43,049 nucleotides of DNA from contig JABXIM010000042.1 in NCBI GenBank assembly GCA_013373085.1, positions 1-43,049 of the forward strand, given 5' to 3'. This document shows, piece by piece, positions 7,718 to 15,366 of the stretch (position 1 is its first letter; every line of letters starts with the position of its first letter). The position numbers and the translations under genes were made by a program. The notes beneath the pieces are model-generated. The model saw only the letters and a program-made list of their open reading frames with translations. It made no database searches and was not told the origin of the DNA. This stretch comes from Oceanospirillaceae bacterium. GTDB lineage: Bacteria; Pseudomonadota; Gammaproteobacteria; Pseudomonadales; Balneatricaceae.

Positions 7718-9025
7718 CTAAAGCATGCCCGAGAGCAGGGTGGCGATGCCGAGAAAACTGAAAAAGCCGACGATATCGGTGACGGTGGTGAGGAAGATGC
7801 TCGAGGACTGCGCCGGATCCTGTCCCAGTGAGGTCAGCACCATCGGGATGGTGGCGCCGGCCATGCCGGCGATGACCATCGACAGGACCATGGCGAGGCA
7901 GATCACCAGCGCCAGTCCGGTCGAGCCGCTCCAGACCCAGACGCCCAGCGCCGTGACGCCGGCGACCGCCAGGCCGTTGAGAAAACCGACCAGCGCCTCT
8001 TTCAGCACCAGCTGTCCCCAGTGTCCGGCACGCACTTCGCGCAGCGCCAGTCCGCGCATCGTTACCGCCAGCGCCTGGGCGCCGGTATTGCCGGACTGGC
8101 CGGCGACCACCGGCAGCAGCACCGCCAGCGCGGTGTACTGGGCGATGGTGCTTTCGAACAGGCCGACGATACTGGCGGCGAGAAAGGCGGTCAGCAGGTT
8201 GATCTGCAGCCAGGGCAGGCGCTTGAGCACCGCGAAGTGGACGCGGGACAGCGCCCGTTCCTCCTTGCTGGTACCGACCATCGTCTGCAGCGTGGCGATG
8301 GCCTCGTTTTCCGCCGCGGCCATCAATGCCTGCGGCGGCACCACGCCGATCAGGCGGCCGTCCAGGTCGACGACCGGCAAGTCGATGAGTCGGAACTCCT
8401 CCAGCTTGTCGACCACCTCGTCGCGCGGGGTCATCGCCTCGACCCAGGCCGTAACCGGCTGCATCAGCTCGTCGAGCCGGGCCGAGGGGGCGGCCATCGC
8501 CAGCTGCTGGATCGGAATCACGCCGCTGAGGCGGTTTTCGCTGTCGAGCACGAACAGGCTGAGGATGTCCTGCCGCTGGCTGGCACGCAGGCGCTGCAGT
8601 CCTTCGCGCGCCGTCATATCGGGCCGGAACACCAGCACCCGCGGATCCATCAGAGCGCCGGCACAGTCGGTGGGAAAGGACATCAGCATCTGCAGCTCCG
8701 CTGCCCGCCCAGGGTCCAGCAGCGCCAGCCAGCGTTCCCGCAGCCGTGTATCCACGGCCGTCAGCCAGGCGACGCATCGGCCGGGGCTGGCGCGGCTCAG
8801 CAGCACGCGGACATGATCGTCGTCCAGTTCTTCCAGGGCCTCGCCGGCGATATCCGGCACCAGCCGCTCCCAGACCGGCAGCGTCAGCTCGGGCCGTTGG
8901 GCGCCAAGCAGCTGGGCGATTTGCCCGGTCGGGAGTTTTTCCAGCAGTCGCGAAGCTTCCGCCGGGTAGCGGCTGAGACAGGTTTGCTGCAGCAGCTTCA
9001 AGGCGCGCGGCGGGCTAGTGTTCAT
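7718..9025 (-). CDS. mgtE: MgtE magnesium transporter (full length)
   Basis: A 435-residue Mg2+ channel/transporter with the complete MgtE layout: helical N-domain (about 1-125), two CBS domains (about 130-245), then five membrane helices (about 270-435). The pore signature LLPVVAGQSGNTGAQAL, the GMAGATIPMVL helix and the acidic TDIVGFFSFLGIATLL helix are intact. In characterised MgtE, Mg2+ bound between the N and CBS domains closes the pore. The start overlaps the preceding MgtE-N/CBS gene by 11 bases, so the two are translationally coupled in one operon with mscS. Confidence 0.93.
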   Translation of the reverse strand: MNTSPPRALKLLQQTCLSRYPAEASRLLEKLPTGQIAQLLGAQRPELTLPVWERLVPDIAGEALEELDDDHVRVLLSRASPGRCVAWLTAVDTRLRERWLALLDPGRAAELQMLMSFPTDCAGALMDPRVLVFRPDMTAREGLQRLRASQRQDILSLFVLDSENRLSGVIPIQQLAMAAPSARLDELMQPVTAWVEAMTPRDEVVDKLEEFRLIDLPVVDLDGRLIGVVPPQALMAAAENEAIATLQTMVGTSKEERALSRVHFAVLKRLPWLQINLLTAFLAASIVGLFESTIAQYTALAVLLPVVAGQSGNTGAQALAVTMRGLALREVRAGHWGQLVLKEALVGFLNGLAVAGVTALGVWVWSGSTGLALVICLAMVLSMVIAGMAGATIPMVLTSLGQDPAQSSSIFLTTVTDIVGFFSFLGIATLLSGML

Positions 9026-9866
9026 CCCGGGCCTCCCCGGATTGCGTTCGTGTCGCGGTGCCGCTGTCGCGTGACGGAAATAGCAGCGCCGCGGCGGCTG
9101 ACCAGAGCATGTCGGTCAGGTCGAGGAAGGTATCGCGCGAGCCCGGCGCCGGCGCGCCGTCGTCCTGGGCCCGCAGTGCATCGACCATGCGTTGCTGGTG
9201 CAGCACGCCGAGAAAGAGGCCCCTGCGGTCGGTGACCGCGACCAGCGTGTCCCGGGTCCAGGTGGGGTGGTGCTCGACGGCGGCGAGGCGGGTCTTGGCC
9301 GACAGCACCGGCACGTCATGCTGCATCAGGCGCTCGACCCGCTCCTTGGCCCTGGCCGGCAGCAGGTCCTGTACCGCCAGGCTGCCGACCAGGCGATGAT
9401 CGCGGTCGACGACGAATATCCGGTGCAGCGGCGGCAGCGGGTTGTGGCGGATACGCCGCAGCGCGTCCTCGACACGGATATCCGCGGGCAGGGTGAAGGC
9501 CCTCGAATCCATGACCGCACCGACCGAGCCTTCGGGAAAGCTCTGAACCAGCCGCAGCGCGCTGTTGATGCCAAGCGGCAGCCGCGCCAGGATGGAGTGC
9601 CGCCGCGCGGGCTCCAGCAGTTGTAGCAGCGGAACCGCCACCGCGGTCGGCAATCCCGCCAGCAGCGCCGCGGCGCGCGTGTCCGGCAACTGTTCCAGGC
9701 TGTGGGCCACGGTCAGCGGTGGCAGCCGCTGCAATACCCGGATCGCCGGTTTATCGGGCACCCTGGTCAACAGCTCGGCGAGTTCGTCGGCATCGACCTC
9801 CTCCAGCGCGGTGGCGGCCTCGTCCGGGTGGCGGGACATCAGGTGAATCGCCAGCAGGTCAGTCAT
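9015..9866 (-). CDS. MgtE-like N-domain plus CBS pair, no membrane domain
   Basis: A 283-residue protein built like the cytosolic half of MgtE: a helical superfamily N-domain (about 1-115, with repeated LPDTRAAALLAGLP-type helices), SVGAVMDSRAFTLP opening a CBS pair (about 118-235), and a C-terminal tail of mixed composition. The five pore helices are missing; the C-terminal hydrophobic bit (DMLWSAAAALLFP) is too short to replace them. It overlaps mscS by 8 bases and mgtE by 11, so it is an intact, coupled gene and not a broken mgtE. It may be a soluble Mg2+ sensor that associates with the adjacent MgtE. This role is inference. Confidence 0.85.
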   Translation of the reverse strand: MTDLLAIHLMSRHPDEAATALEEVDADELAELLTRVPDKPAIRVLQRLPPLTVAHSLEQLPDTRAAALLAGLPTAVAVPLLQLLEPARRHSILARLPLGINSALRLVQSFPEGSVGAVMDSRAFTLPADIRVEDALRRIRHNPLPPLHRIFVVDRDHRLVGSLAVQDLLPARAKERVERLMQHDVPVLSAKTRLAAVEHHPTWTRDTLVAVTDRRGLFLGVLHQQRMVDALRAQDDGAPAPGSRDTFLDLTDMLWSAAAALLFPSRDSGTATRTQSGEARDEH

Positions 9867-10698
9867 CGGTTTCCCCCCGTCGTTTCAGCACCGAGACGCT
9901 GTCGGCGAAGCGGCGGGCCGGCACCAGGGTGCGCCCCTCGTCGGTATCGAGAATCACCGCGGTCGAGGTCATCTCCAGGATATCGCCTTCGGTTTCGTCC
10001 ACGCGCACCTTCTGGCCGACACGGTAGACCTTGCGCAGCTGGTGGGCGGCCAGGATGTTGCTGACCTGGGCACTGGCGCCGATGCCGAATGCCAGCCCAA
10101 GGCCGCCGAGAATCGCCGCGACGGCGATGGTGACGACGTTGACCAGCAGGCCGACGTTCAGACCCAGGTGACCGATGCCGAGAATGGCGGCGAAGACGAC
10201 GATCAGTACCTTGACGGAGGCGCCGAGCGCATCGCTCGAACTCAGGCCGCGCGCCAGGGCCGCGGCACGCACCAGGTCCTGGACCAGGCCGCCGAGCAGG
10301 TAGCCGCCGAGCAGGATCAGTCCGCCGATGATCAGTTTCGGCAGGTACTGGATCAGCTGGGTGATCCAGTCGGCGAGTCCCGGCAGCCCCATCGACTCGA
10401 CGGCCGCGGCGAGGAAGAACAGGAACACCAGCCAGTAGAGGATGCGGGCGATGACGTTCGAGTCCGGTTTGCGCAGCGGCAGGGCCGCGGGGCCCGAGTG
10501 GCGACGCAGCCGCGCCGTCAGGTGGTCGATGCCGGAGCCGAATCGCAGTACAAGGGCCTGGATCAGGCGGGCGAACAGCCAGCCCAGCAGCAACAGCAGC
10601 AGCGCCGTGATCAGGTTCGGCAGGTAGGCCGCCAGGGTCTGCAGGAACTCGGTGAAGCTGCTGGCGAGTATGTCCCGCAGATTGCTGAAGGTATCCAT
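9859..10698 (-). CDS. MscS-family small mechanosensitive channel
   Basis: A 279-residue inner-membrane protein with four to five hydrophobic helices: about 25-50, 85-105, 120-140, and the pore region around 165-210 with GLGLAFGIGASAQVSNILAAHQL. A short beta domain follows, with VGQKVRVDETEGDILEMTSTAVILDT, typical of the MscS beta domain. It is shorter than E. coli MscS and has the extra conserved-TM arrangement seen in small MscS relatives. It likely opens on hypoosmotic shock. It is first in an operon with the two MgtE-type genes, with overlapping stops and starts. Confidence 0.88.
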   Translation of the reverse strand: MDTFSNLRDILASSFTEFLQTLAAYLPNLITALLLLLLGWLFARLIQALVLRFGSGIDHLTARLRRHSGPAALPLRKPDSNVIARILYWLVFLFFLAAAVESMGLPGLADWITQLIQYLPKLIIGGLILLGGYLLGGLVQDLVRAAALARGLSSSDALGASVKVLIVVFAAILGIGHLGLNVGLLVNVVTIAVAAILGGLGLAFGIGASAQVSNILAAHQLRKVYRVGQKVRVDETEGDILEMTSTAVILDTDEGRTLVPARRFADSVSVLKRRGETDD

Positions 10699-10795
10699 CG
10701 GGCCCGTCGATCCTGTCTGAATGGAGGCAGGCGACTGCCGTTCCTACCGGACCGACACCGCGCTTTCACTATAGACGCAAACGGGATCGCGGGCT

Positions 10796-10916
10796 TCAGT
10801 CGTAAAACGGCAACTGATCGCCGGCCTGCGACGGCGCCTCTCCATCGTCGACGGAATCGAGGTCGGTGCGAAGCGGCAGCGGGGGCCGCGGCCCTTGAAC
10901 GGCCGCGCGGTAACCT
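10796..10916 (-). pseudogene. C-terminal remnant of a PA0069-type radical SAM gene
   Basis: Read on the minus strand, about 40 codons ending at TGA 10796-10798 give RAAVQGPRPPLPLRTDLDS and then APSQAGDQLPFYD. This matches the last residues of the intact radical SAM protein at 21945-23003 (LQPRLGIELRTDLFEV, then PPQAGDQLSLL): the shared blocks are LRTDL and QAGDQL. No start codon or upstream homology remains; the piece begins right where nhaA ends (10918). It is best explained as the tail of a lost paralogue, although a short independent peptide cannot be excluded. Confidence 0.55.
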
Positions 10917-10917
10917 G

Positions 10918-12276
10918 TCAGTCGCGTTCGGCGGCAGGGGGCCGGGTCTGCGCGGGCAGTGGCAGCAGCAGCGCGATACCGGCAATGGCGGAACCCACCG
11001 AGGCCAGCAGGATGCCCAGTTTGGCGCTATCGATCTGGCCCGGGCCGAAGGCCAGGTTGGCAATGAACAGCGCCATCGTGAAACCGATTCCGGCGAGCAA
11101 CGCACCGCCGGCCAGCAATCTCCAGCCGAGGTCCGGCGGCCGGGTCGCGATACCGGTGCGTACGGCCAGCCAGCTGAATGTCAGAACGCCGACGGGTTTG
11201 CCGAGCATGAAGCCGAAGAACACGGCCGCGCTGACGGAACCGTCCAGTTCGTCGAACGCCAGCGGCAGGCCGGCGTTGGCCACAGCAAAAAGCGGCATGA
11301 TGACAAAGCCGACCCAGGGGTGCAGCGCCATTTCCAGCCTTTCGACCGGGGACAGGGTTTCGCGCGCGGCGACTTCCGCCGCCAGCAATGTTTGCCGGTG
11401 CCGGGTGTCGCCGCTTCCCAGCTCATCGGCCGGGTGCGCGACGACCTGGTTCAATATGGCATACAGACGCTCGTCGCTGACCCAGCGGCGGGTCGGTGTC
11501 ATCAGCCCGAGAATCACGCCGGTAATGGTGGCGTGAATACCTGACGCATCCACCAGCAGCCATATCGAGGCACCGCCCAGAAAATAAAGTGGAAAACTAC
11601 GGATGCCCGTGACTGCCATTGCGCGAATGACCGCGACGCCGACAGCCGCCAGCGCCAGTGCGCCCCAGGAGAGGTCGCCGCTGTAGCCGATCGCCACGAC
11701 AAGAATGGCGCCGATATCGTCGACGATCGCCAGCGACAGCATGAACAGGCGCAGGCTTGGCGGAATCCGGCTTCCCAGCAGAGCCAGGCAGCCGATGACA
11801 AAGGCGGTATCCGTCGCCATCACCGTGCCCCAGCCCGTCACCCCGGGCTGGCCCCACTGCAGCGCCAGGTACAGCGCTGCCGGCAGCAGCATGCCACCGG
11901 CGGCGGCCGCGATGGACAGCGCCGCCATGCGCGGCTTCCGCAGTTCTCCCAGCACCAGCTCCCGTTTGAGTTCCAACGCGACGAGGAAAAAAAACAGCGT
12001 CATCAGGCCGCCGTTGATCCACTCTTTGAGCGGGCGGGTGAAATCGAACGCGCCGACCTGAAGTCCGACCCGGGTTTCCCAGATTTCCAGAAAGGGGTGG
12101 GCCCAGGGGGAGTTGGACAGAATCAGGGCCGCGGCCGTGAACAGCAGCAGAACGGCACCGCCTGCGGCCTCGATGTGCAGAAAGCGGGCAAAAGGTTTGG
12201 TCAGCCGATCGACGTAGGCCGACGGCAGTCGGGTATACGGCGGCTCCGCCTGCGGATCATTCGTCATGGAATACAC
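10918..12276 (-). CDS. nhaA: NhaA Na+/H+ antiporter
   Basis: A 452-residue inner-membrane antiporter that expels Na+ (and Li+) in exchange for protons at alkaline pH. About twelve hydrophobic segments are visible. The ion-binding aspartate pair is present in LAIVDDIGAILVVAI (E. coli D163/D164), and the early motif EAAGGAVLLLFTAAALILSN marks the first helix. A longer charged loop, around the DELGSGDTRHRQTLLAAEV stretch, separates the halves, as in the longer NhaA proteins. Upstream lies a palindromic MITE-like element. Confidence 0.95.
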   Translation of the reverse strand: MYSMTNDPQAEPPYTRLPSAYVDRLTKPFARFLHIEAAGGAVLLLFTAAALILSNSPWAHPFLEIWETRVGLQVGAFDFTRPLKEWINGGLMTLFFFLVALELKRELVLGELRKPRMAALSIAAAAGGMLLPAALYLALQWGQPGVTGWGTVMATDTAFVIGCLALLGSRIPPSLRLFMLSLAIVDDIGAILVVAIGYSGDLSWGALALAAVGVAVIRAMAVTGIRSFPLYFLGGASIWLLVDASGIHATITGVILGLMTPTRRWVSDERLYAILNQVVAHPADELGSGDTRHRQTLLAAEVAARETLSPVERLEMALHPWVGFVIMPLFAVANAGLPLAFDELDGSVSAAVFFGFMLGKPVGVLTFSWLAVRTGIATRPPDLGWRLLAGGALLAGIGFTMALFIANLAFGPGQIDSAKLGILLASVGSAIAGIALLLPLPAQTRPPAAERD

Positions 12277-12292
12277 CCAAAAGACTTATCGG

Positions 12293-12516
12293 CCTTAACA
12301 GGCTGTGGAAATTCTATCTGCGTTGCCGAGTGCGTCGTTAAAAACAGGCTCACAGGCCTTGCCTGAACGCACTTCAGTGCGGCCCCGGAGGGGTGAGCGG
12401 AGCGAATAAAAAGCTCATTCAGCCCACTGAACTGCGCTTTTTCGCCTGTTTTTCGTCCGGGCGGCGTTCCGCTTGCCTAGGCCGCCTCGATAACGCTTTT
12501 CAACAGCCTGTTAAGG
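12293..12516. repeat. Imperfect palindromic element with terminal inverted repeats (MITE-like)
   Basis: The left end CCTTAACAGGCTGTGGAAA (12293-12311) is the inverted copy of the right end TTTTCAACAGCCTGTTAAGG (12497-12516), with one mismatch over the shared arm. Pairing resumes further in with AAAAACAGGC on the left and GCCTGTTTTTCG on the right. The element is about 224 bases long and has no coding capacity. Ends of the TTTTCAACAGCCTGTT type are common in intergenic palindromes of gammaproteobacteria. It lies between nhaA and the first CRP/FNR gene. Confidence 0.65.
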
Positions 12517-12571
12517 CTTCTACACGAACGGCTGCGCTGGCGCGCGGCTGGCGAACGTGTCCGCGGCGGGA

Positions 12572-13291
12572 TTATGCAACGCCGCTCTCCGGCAGCAACC
12601 GGTCGTACTCGCGTTTGACCACCTCATAGCACTCGCAGGTCCTGGCCTCCAGTCCGGCCCGGTCCACGACGGTGATGTGGCCGCGGTGGTAGTGGATCAG
12701 GCCTGCCGCCTGCAGCTTGCTGGCGGCCGCGGTGACACCCTCGCGACGCACGCCGAGCATGTTGGCGATCAGCTCCTGGGTCATCAGCAATTCGTCCGAT
12801 GGCAGCCGGTCGTGGCTCAGCAGCAGCCAGCGGCAGAGCTGCTGGTCAAGGGTATGATGCCGGTTGCACACCGCGGTCTGCGCCATCTGGGTCAGCAGCG
12901 CCTGGGTGTAGCGCAGCAGCAGGTGTTGCAGCGCGATCGAGGCCTGGAATTCCAGCTTCAACCGTTCTCCCGGCAGCCGGTAGGCGTGGCCGGCGCTCTG
13001 TACCACGGCGCGATTGGGCATGGTTTCGCCGCCCATGAACAGGGCAATGCCGATGATACCCTCATTGCCGACCACGGCGACTTCGGCGGAAGCGCCATCG
13101 AGCATGACATAGAGCAGGGAGACGATGGAGTCGGTCGGGAAATACACGTGGCGCAACTCGCGACCGGACTCGTAGATCGCCCGGCCGAGCGGCAGCGGGA
13201 CCCTTTCCAGGTACGGACGGAGGCGTGCATATTGATCTGCCGGCAGGGCCGCGAGCAGGTGATTCTGTCGCGGGTCATGAAGGGAAGGCAC
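12572..13291 (-). CDS. CRP/FNR-family transcriptional regulator (copy 1)
   Basis: A 239-residue DNA-binding regulator. The N-terminal cyclic-nucleotide-binding-like beta roll (about 20-125) contains HVYFPTDSIVSLLYVMLDG and VVGNEGIIGIALFMGG. A dimerisation helix follows, then the HTH in TQELIANMLGVRREGVTAAA (about 170-190). FNR-type N-terminal cysteines are absent, so it does not carry an FNR iron-sulphur cluster. A C-x-C motif (RTCECYEVV) follows the HTH and recurs in copy 2. It is transcribed away from the OsmB-like gene at 13589, with a 10-bp tandem repeat in the shared intergenic region. The effector is unknown. Confidence 0.88.
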   Translation of the reverse strand: MPSLHDPRQNHLLAALPADQYARLRPYLERVPLPLGRAIYESGRELRHVYFPTDSIVSLLYVMLDGASAEVAVVGNEGIIGIALFMGGETMPNRAVVQSAGHAYRLPGERLKLEFQASIALQHLLLRYTQALLTQMAQTAVCNRHHTLDQQLCRWLLLSHDRLPSDELLMTQELIANMLGVRREGVTAAASKLQAAGLIHYHRGHITVVDRAGLEARTCECYEVVKREYDRLLPESGVA

Positions 13292-13386
13292 GGTCGAGCT
13301 CCTGTTCCGGTCACCGGGCAGGCACCGAACGGCCTTGCCGGCATGGTTTCATCACTGCTTGACGTCCTGCTAGTATAGACAATGGA

Positions 13387-13426
13387 CGACATATCGCGAC
13401 ATATCGCGACATATCGCGACATATCG
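13387..13426. repeat. Tandem 10-bp repeat (ATATCGCGAC) between divergent genes
   Basis: ATATCGCGAC is repeated three times exactly from 13391 to 13420, preceded by CGAC and followed by a partial fourth copy ATATCG. The 10-bp period puts every copy on the same face of the helix, and each unit contains the palindrome TCGCGA. It lies about 100 bases upstream of the CRP/FNR start and 165 upstream of the OsmB-like start, so it could be a cooperative operator for either gene. Confidence 0.85.
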
Positions 13427-13448
13427 TGGCTGCACCGGCGAGCTATGA

Positions 13449-13530
13449 GCGCTGGCGTACAGAACCGCTCCCGCATTCGCGAGATGATGGGATCAAGGAT
13501 CGGAGTTCGCATGGAAAACTGCCTCGTATC
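13449..13530 (+). repeat. Shared leader element, copy A (upstream of OsmB-like gene)
   Basis: It begins GCGCTGGCGTACAGAACCG (13449-13467) and continues with CTCCCGCATTCGCGAGATGATGG, then an ATGGAAAACTG block near 13511. The same order of blocks appears in longer form at 16334 and 17448, each time upstream of a small envelope-protein gene. This copy is the shortest and lacks the TGATGTACGCGGTA block of the other two. Confidence 0.6.
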
Positions 13531-13588
13531 GGAGCGGTAAAAATCTGAACGGCCCGTCCCGTGCAGCCATTGAGATAGAGGTTATGCC

Positions 13589-13810
13589 ATGAAAACGCTA
13601 CAGAAATTTGCGCTCAGCGCACTGACCGCAGTTATGCTGCTCGGTCTGGCGGGTTGTTCCGGCATGTCGAGGCAGGACACCAATACCGCCATTGGCGCCG
13701 GTGTCGGTGCCGTGGGCGGTGCCATCCTGACCGGTGGCAGCACAACCGGCACCGTGGGCGGTGCCGCCGTCGGCGGCATCATCGGCCATGAAATCGACGA
13801 TTTTAAATAG
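13589..13810 (+). CDS. OsmB-like glycine-zipper lipoprotein
   Basis: A 73-residue lipoprotein. The signal peptide ends in the lipobox LAGC (Cys at about residue 23). The mature part, SGMSRQDTNTAIGAGVG..., is a glycine-zipper with GxxxG repeats (GAGVGAVGGAILTGG, GGAAVGGIIGHE). Size and sequence resemble OsmB, the osmotically inducible lipoprotein of enterobacteria. GAGGTT lies 8-13 bases before the ATG. It is transcribed divergently from CRP/FNR copy 1, which may regulate it. Confidence 0.85.
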   Translation: MKTLQKFALSALTAVMLLGLAGCSGMSRQDTNTAIGAGVGAVGGAILTGGSTTGTVGGAAVGGIIGHEIDDFK

Positions 13811-13888
13811 CGTCGGCGTCGTCCTGAACAATACTGTCGACTTCGGGGGCTGCGTTCCGGCGCTGCCCGTAATCGAATGAACGCGAGA

Positions 13889-13930
13889 ATCCGGTTGACC
13901 GCCAAAGAAAGGGGGCTCCGGATTTTTTTT
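13889..13930 (+). terminator. Probable rho-independent terminator after the OsmB-like gene
   Basis: ATCCGG (13889-13894) pairs with CCGGAT (13918-13923), which runs directly into eight T residues. The loop is long, with a possible internal GCC/GGC pair. It lies about 80 bases after the OsmB-like stop on the same strand. Confidence 0.5.
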
Positions 13931-13965
13931 CGGCTTTTTCAGGCCTTTGGCTCGGGCTCCGGAAT

Positions 13966-14006
13966 GCCGGAACCCCGTGGGTGCCATATGGCACGCCGGT
14001 TCCGGC
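13966..14006. repeat. Strong palindrome at a convergent gene junction
   Basis: GCCGGAACC (13966-13974) pairs with GGTTCCGGC (13998-14006). Inside is the perfect 14-base palindrome GTGCCATATGGCAC (13981-13994). It lies between the ends of the OsmB-like (+) and DUF1328 (-) genes. No T-run follows on either side, so it is a stable hairpin of unclear role, perhaps an mRNA-end protector. Confidence 0.6.
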
Positions 14007-14024
14007 TGTTGCGCGGGTCCGGGG

Positions 14025-14189
14025 TCATCTGCGACGTTTTAGTCCCATGATCAGCGAGACGACAAACAGCACGATAAAAACTACAAACAGGATCCTGATG
14101 ATTTCGACGGCGCCCGCTGCGATACCGGTAAAGCCCAGTAAGCCGGCGATCACGGCAACGACAAAAAACACAAAGGCGTAATAAAGCAT
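14025..14189 (-). CDS. DUF1328 (YtjA-type) small membrane protein
   Basis: A 54-residue protein consisting of two hydrophobic helices: MLYYAFVFFVVAVIAGLLGF, then GIAAGAVEIIRILFVVFIVL, ending in a basic KRRR tail. Length and pattern (GLLGFTGIAAGA in the middle, FVVSLIMG at the end) match DUF1328/YtjA proteins, which are small stress-associated inner-membrane proteins of unknown function. A GGGAGAG sequence lies about 9 bases before the ATG. Its neighbours are other small stress proteins. Confidence 0.85.
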   Translation of the reverse strand: MLYYAFVFFVVAVIAGLLGFTGIAAGAVEIIRILFVVFIVLFVVSLIMGLKRRR

Positions 14190-14234
14190 CTGCTTTTTCT
14201 CTCCCGTTTCGCGGTTAGCGAGGCTGTAAGGCCG

Positions 14235-14546
14235 TCACTTGACCCGCATGTCGTTTCGGACCGCTTTCACGCCCCTGACACTTCGTGCCAGCTCGACGGT
14301 CCTGTTGATATCGGCCTGGGAGCTGACGAAGCCGCCCAGCTGCACCACGCCCTTGAAGGTCTCGACGTTGATCTCGGCGGACTTCAGCGTGGGTTCGTTG
14401 AAGATCGCCGCCTTGACTTTGGTGGTCAGGACAGTGTCGTCAATGTACTCACCGGTCCCTTCCTGCTGCGCAGTGGAGGCGCAGCCGACGAACAGGGCCA
14501 GTATGGCCATCAGGGAAAAAGCGTGGAATTGCTTCACTGATAACAT
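14235..14546 (-). CDS. BON-domain lipoprotein (OsmY-like)
   Basis: A 103-residue lipoprotein. The signal peptide MLSVKQFHAFSLMAILALFVGC has a lipobox ending in Cys22. The single BON domain (about 35-103) has the usual order: DDTVLTTKVKAAIF, INVETFKGVVQLGGFVSS, then VRGVKAVRNDMRVK. BON proteins such as OsmY sit in the periplasm or outer membrane and bind phospholipid. The frame extends further upstream, but the extension is low-complexity and basic. The ATG at 14546 gives a proper signal peptide, with GGGAACC upstream. Confidence 0.88.
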   Translation of the reverse strand: MLSVKQFHAFSLMAILALFVGCASTAQQEGTGEYIDDTVLTTKVKAAIFNEPTLKSAEINVETFKGVVQLGGFVSSQADINRTVELARSVRGVKAVRNDMRVK

Positions 14547-14967
14547 GGTTCGGTTCCCGGATAGGCGGGGGGAGCGCTGTCGGTGGCATCGGCAGTCGCA
14601 CGCGCGTTCGTCATCGTCAATAGGATTGTTCAATCCGGGACTTGCGTCTGTGCGCAAGCGCACATTGCGTCGGTTCGTTGCGGATTCCGGCTCTTGTGTA
14701 TGACAGCGTACCGACGGGACGGGGGGTAAATGGATAGCCTAATACCTGAACTGGGCCCCCCAGACAGGGAGGCCTTCGAGCCCGACAGGCGCAGAGATCC
14801 CCGGCTCCGCACAGGTGCGTGAAGGGTGCGCAAAGGGCAGACCGCGATGAGACGGGACACCGCCATGATTAAATAGGGGATTCACGAAGTCACCGGCTGG
14901 CGATATCCGAAAGGCTGTTGCCCTGGCGCCGGAAGTAACCGGCGACCGCTCGCGCGGTCCTAAGCCG
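14547..14967. other. Intergenic stretch with CGTACCGACGGG motif
   Basis: No gene recognised. CGTACCGACGGG at 14707-14718 is repeated identically at 21625-21636 upstream of the CsbD gene, and resembles the GCGTACAGA core of the three leader elements. The rest shows no convincing open frame. Confidence 0.45.
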
Positions 14968-15225
14968 GCACCAGTGGATGCAGTCGCCGATGCAGGTCTT
15001 CGCCGGGAAGTGCTCGCGAAGTCGGACGGCAGTGCAGGTCTGACCGAGTGGGTCGCGCAACTGTCCGATGGACTTGCGCGGGTGGCCCGGGCCGGGGGTG
15101 AAATACTCATGATCGACCTTACGCTGCCCAGCGTTCAGCGCATAGGGGCCTTCAACAGGCTGTTTCAGGCAGCGCCCGCTGCGCTGGTGCTCATCCATCT
15201 GAATGCCGTCGATCCCGCCATTCGG
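14968..15225 (+). pseudogene. Receiver (CheY-like) domain remnant
   Basis: The plus-strand reading LRREVLAKSDGSAGLTEWVA, then LSDGLARVARAGGEILMIDL, TLPSVQRIGAFNRLFQAAPA and ALVLIH follows the pattern of response-regulator receiver domains. The phosphorylatable Asp would be in the DL-x-LP strand-loop: MIDLTLP corresponds to LLDLSLP, then RLFQAAP. The start of the domain (acidic pocket) and everything after the fourth strand are missing, and the frame degrades into unrelated sequence. It is most likely the leftover of a response regulator or hybrid GGDEF/kinase gene. Confidence 0.5.
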
Positions 15226-15366
15226 TGCCCCTCGTCCGGGCCTGCCCCGTCAGTCTGCCGGTATCGACTCGAGCTGACATGGCTCGATCGCAGTCAGCGG
15301 CAGGCCGTCTCCTCGTTCCCGATACCGGTATGACAAGGTCCAGGAGGCTGTCCGGCAATGCTGTTC

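Noticed and set aside
10042-11544. 500-codon plus-strand frame over mscS and nhaA
   Set aside because: Gln/Arg/Gly-rich shadow frame; both minus-strand genes have full family motifs.
13388-13427. Repeat of ATATCGCGAC as a CRISPR array
   Set aside because: Units are 10 bases and directly adjacent, without spacers; no cas genes.
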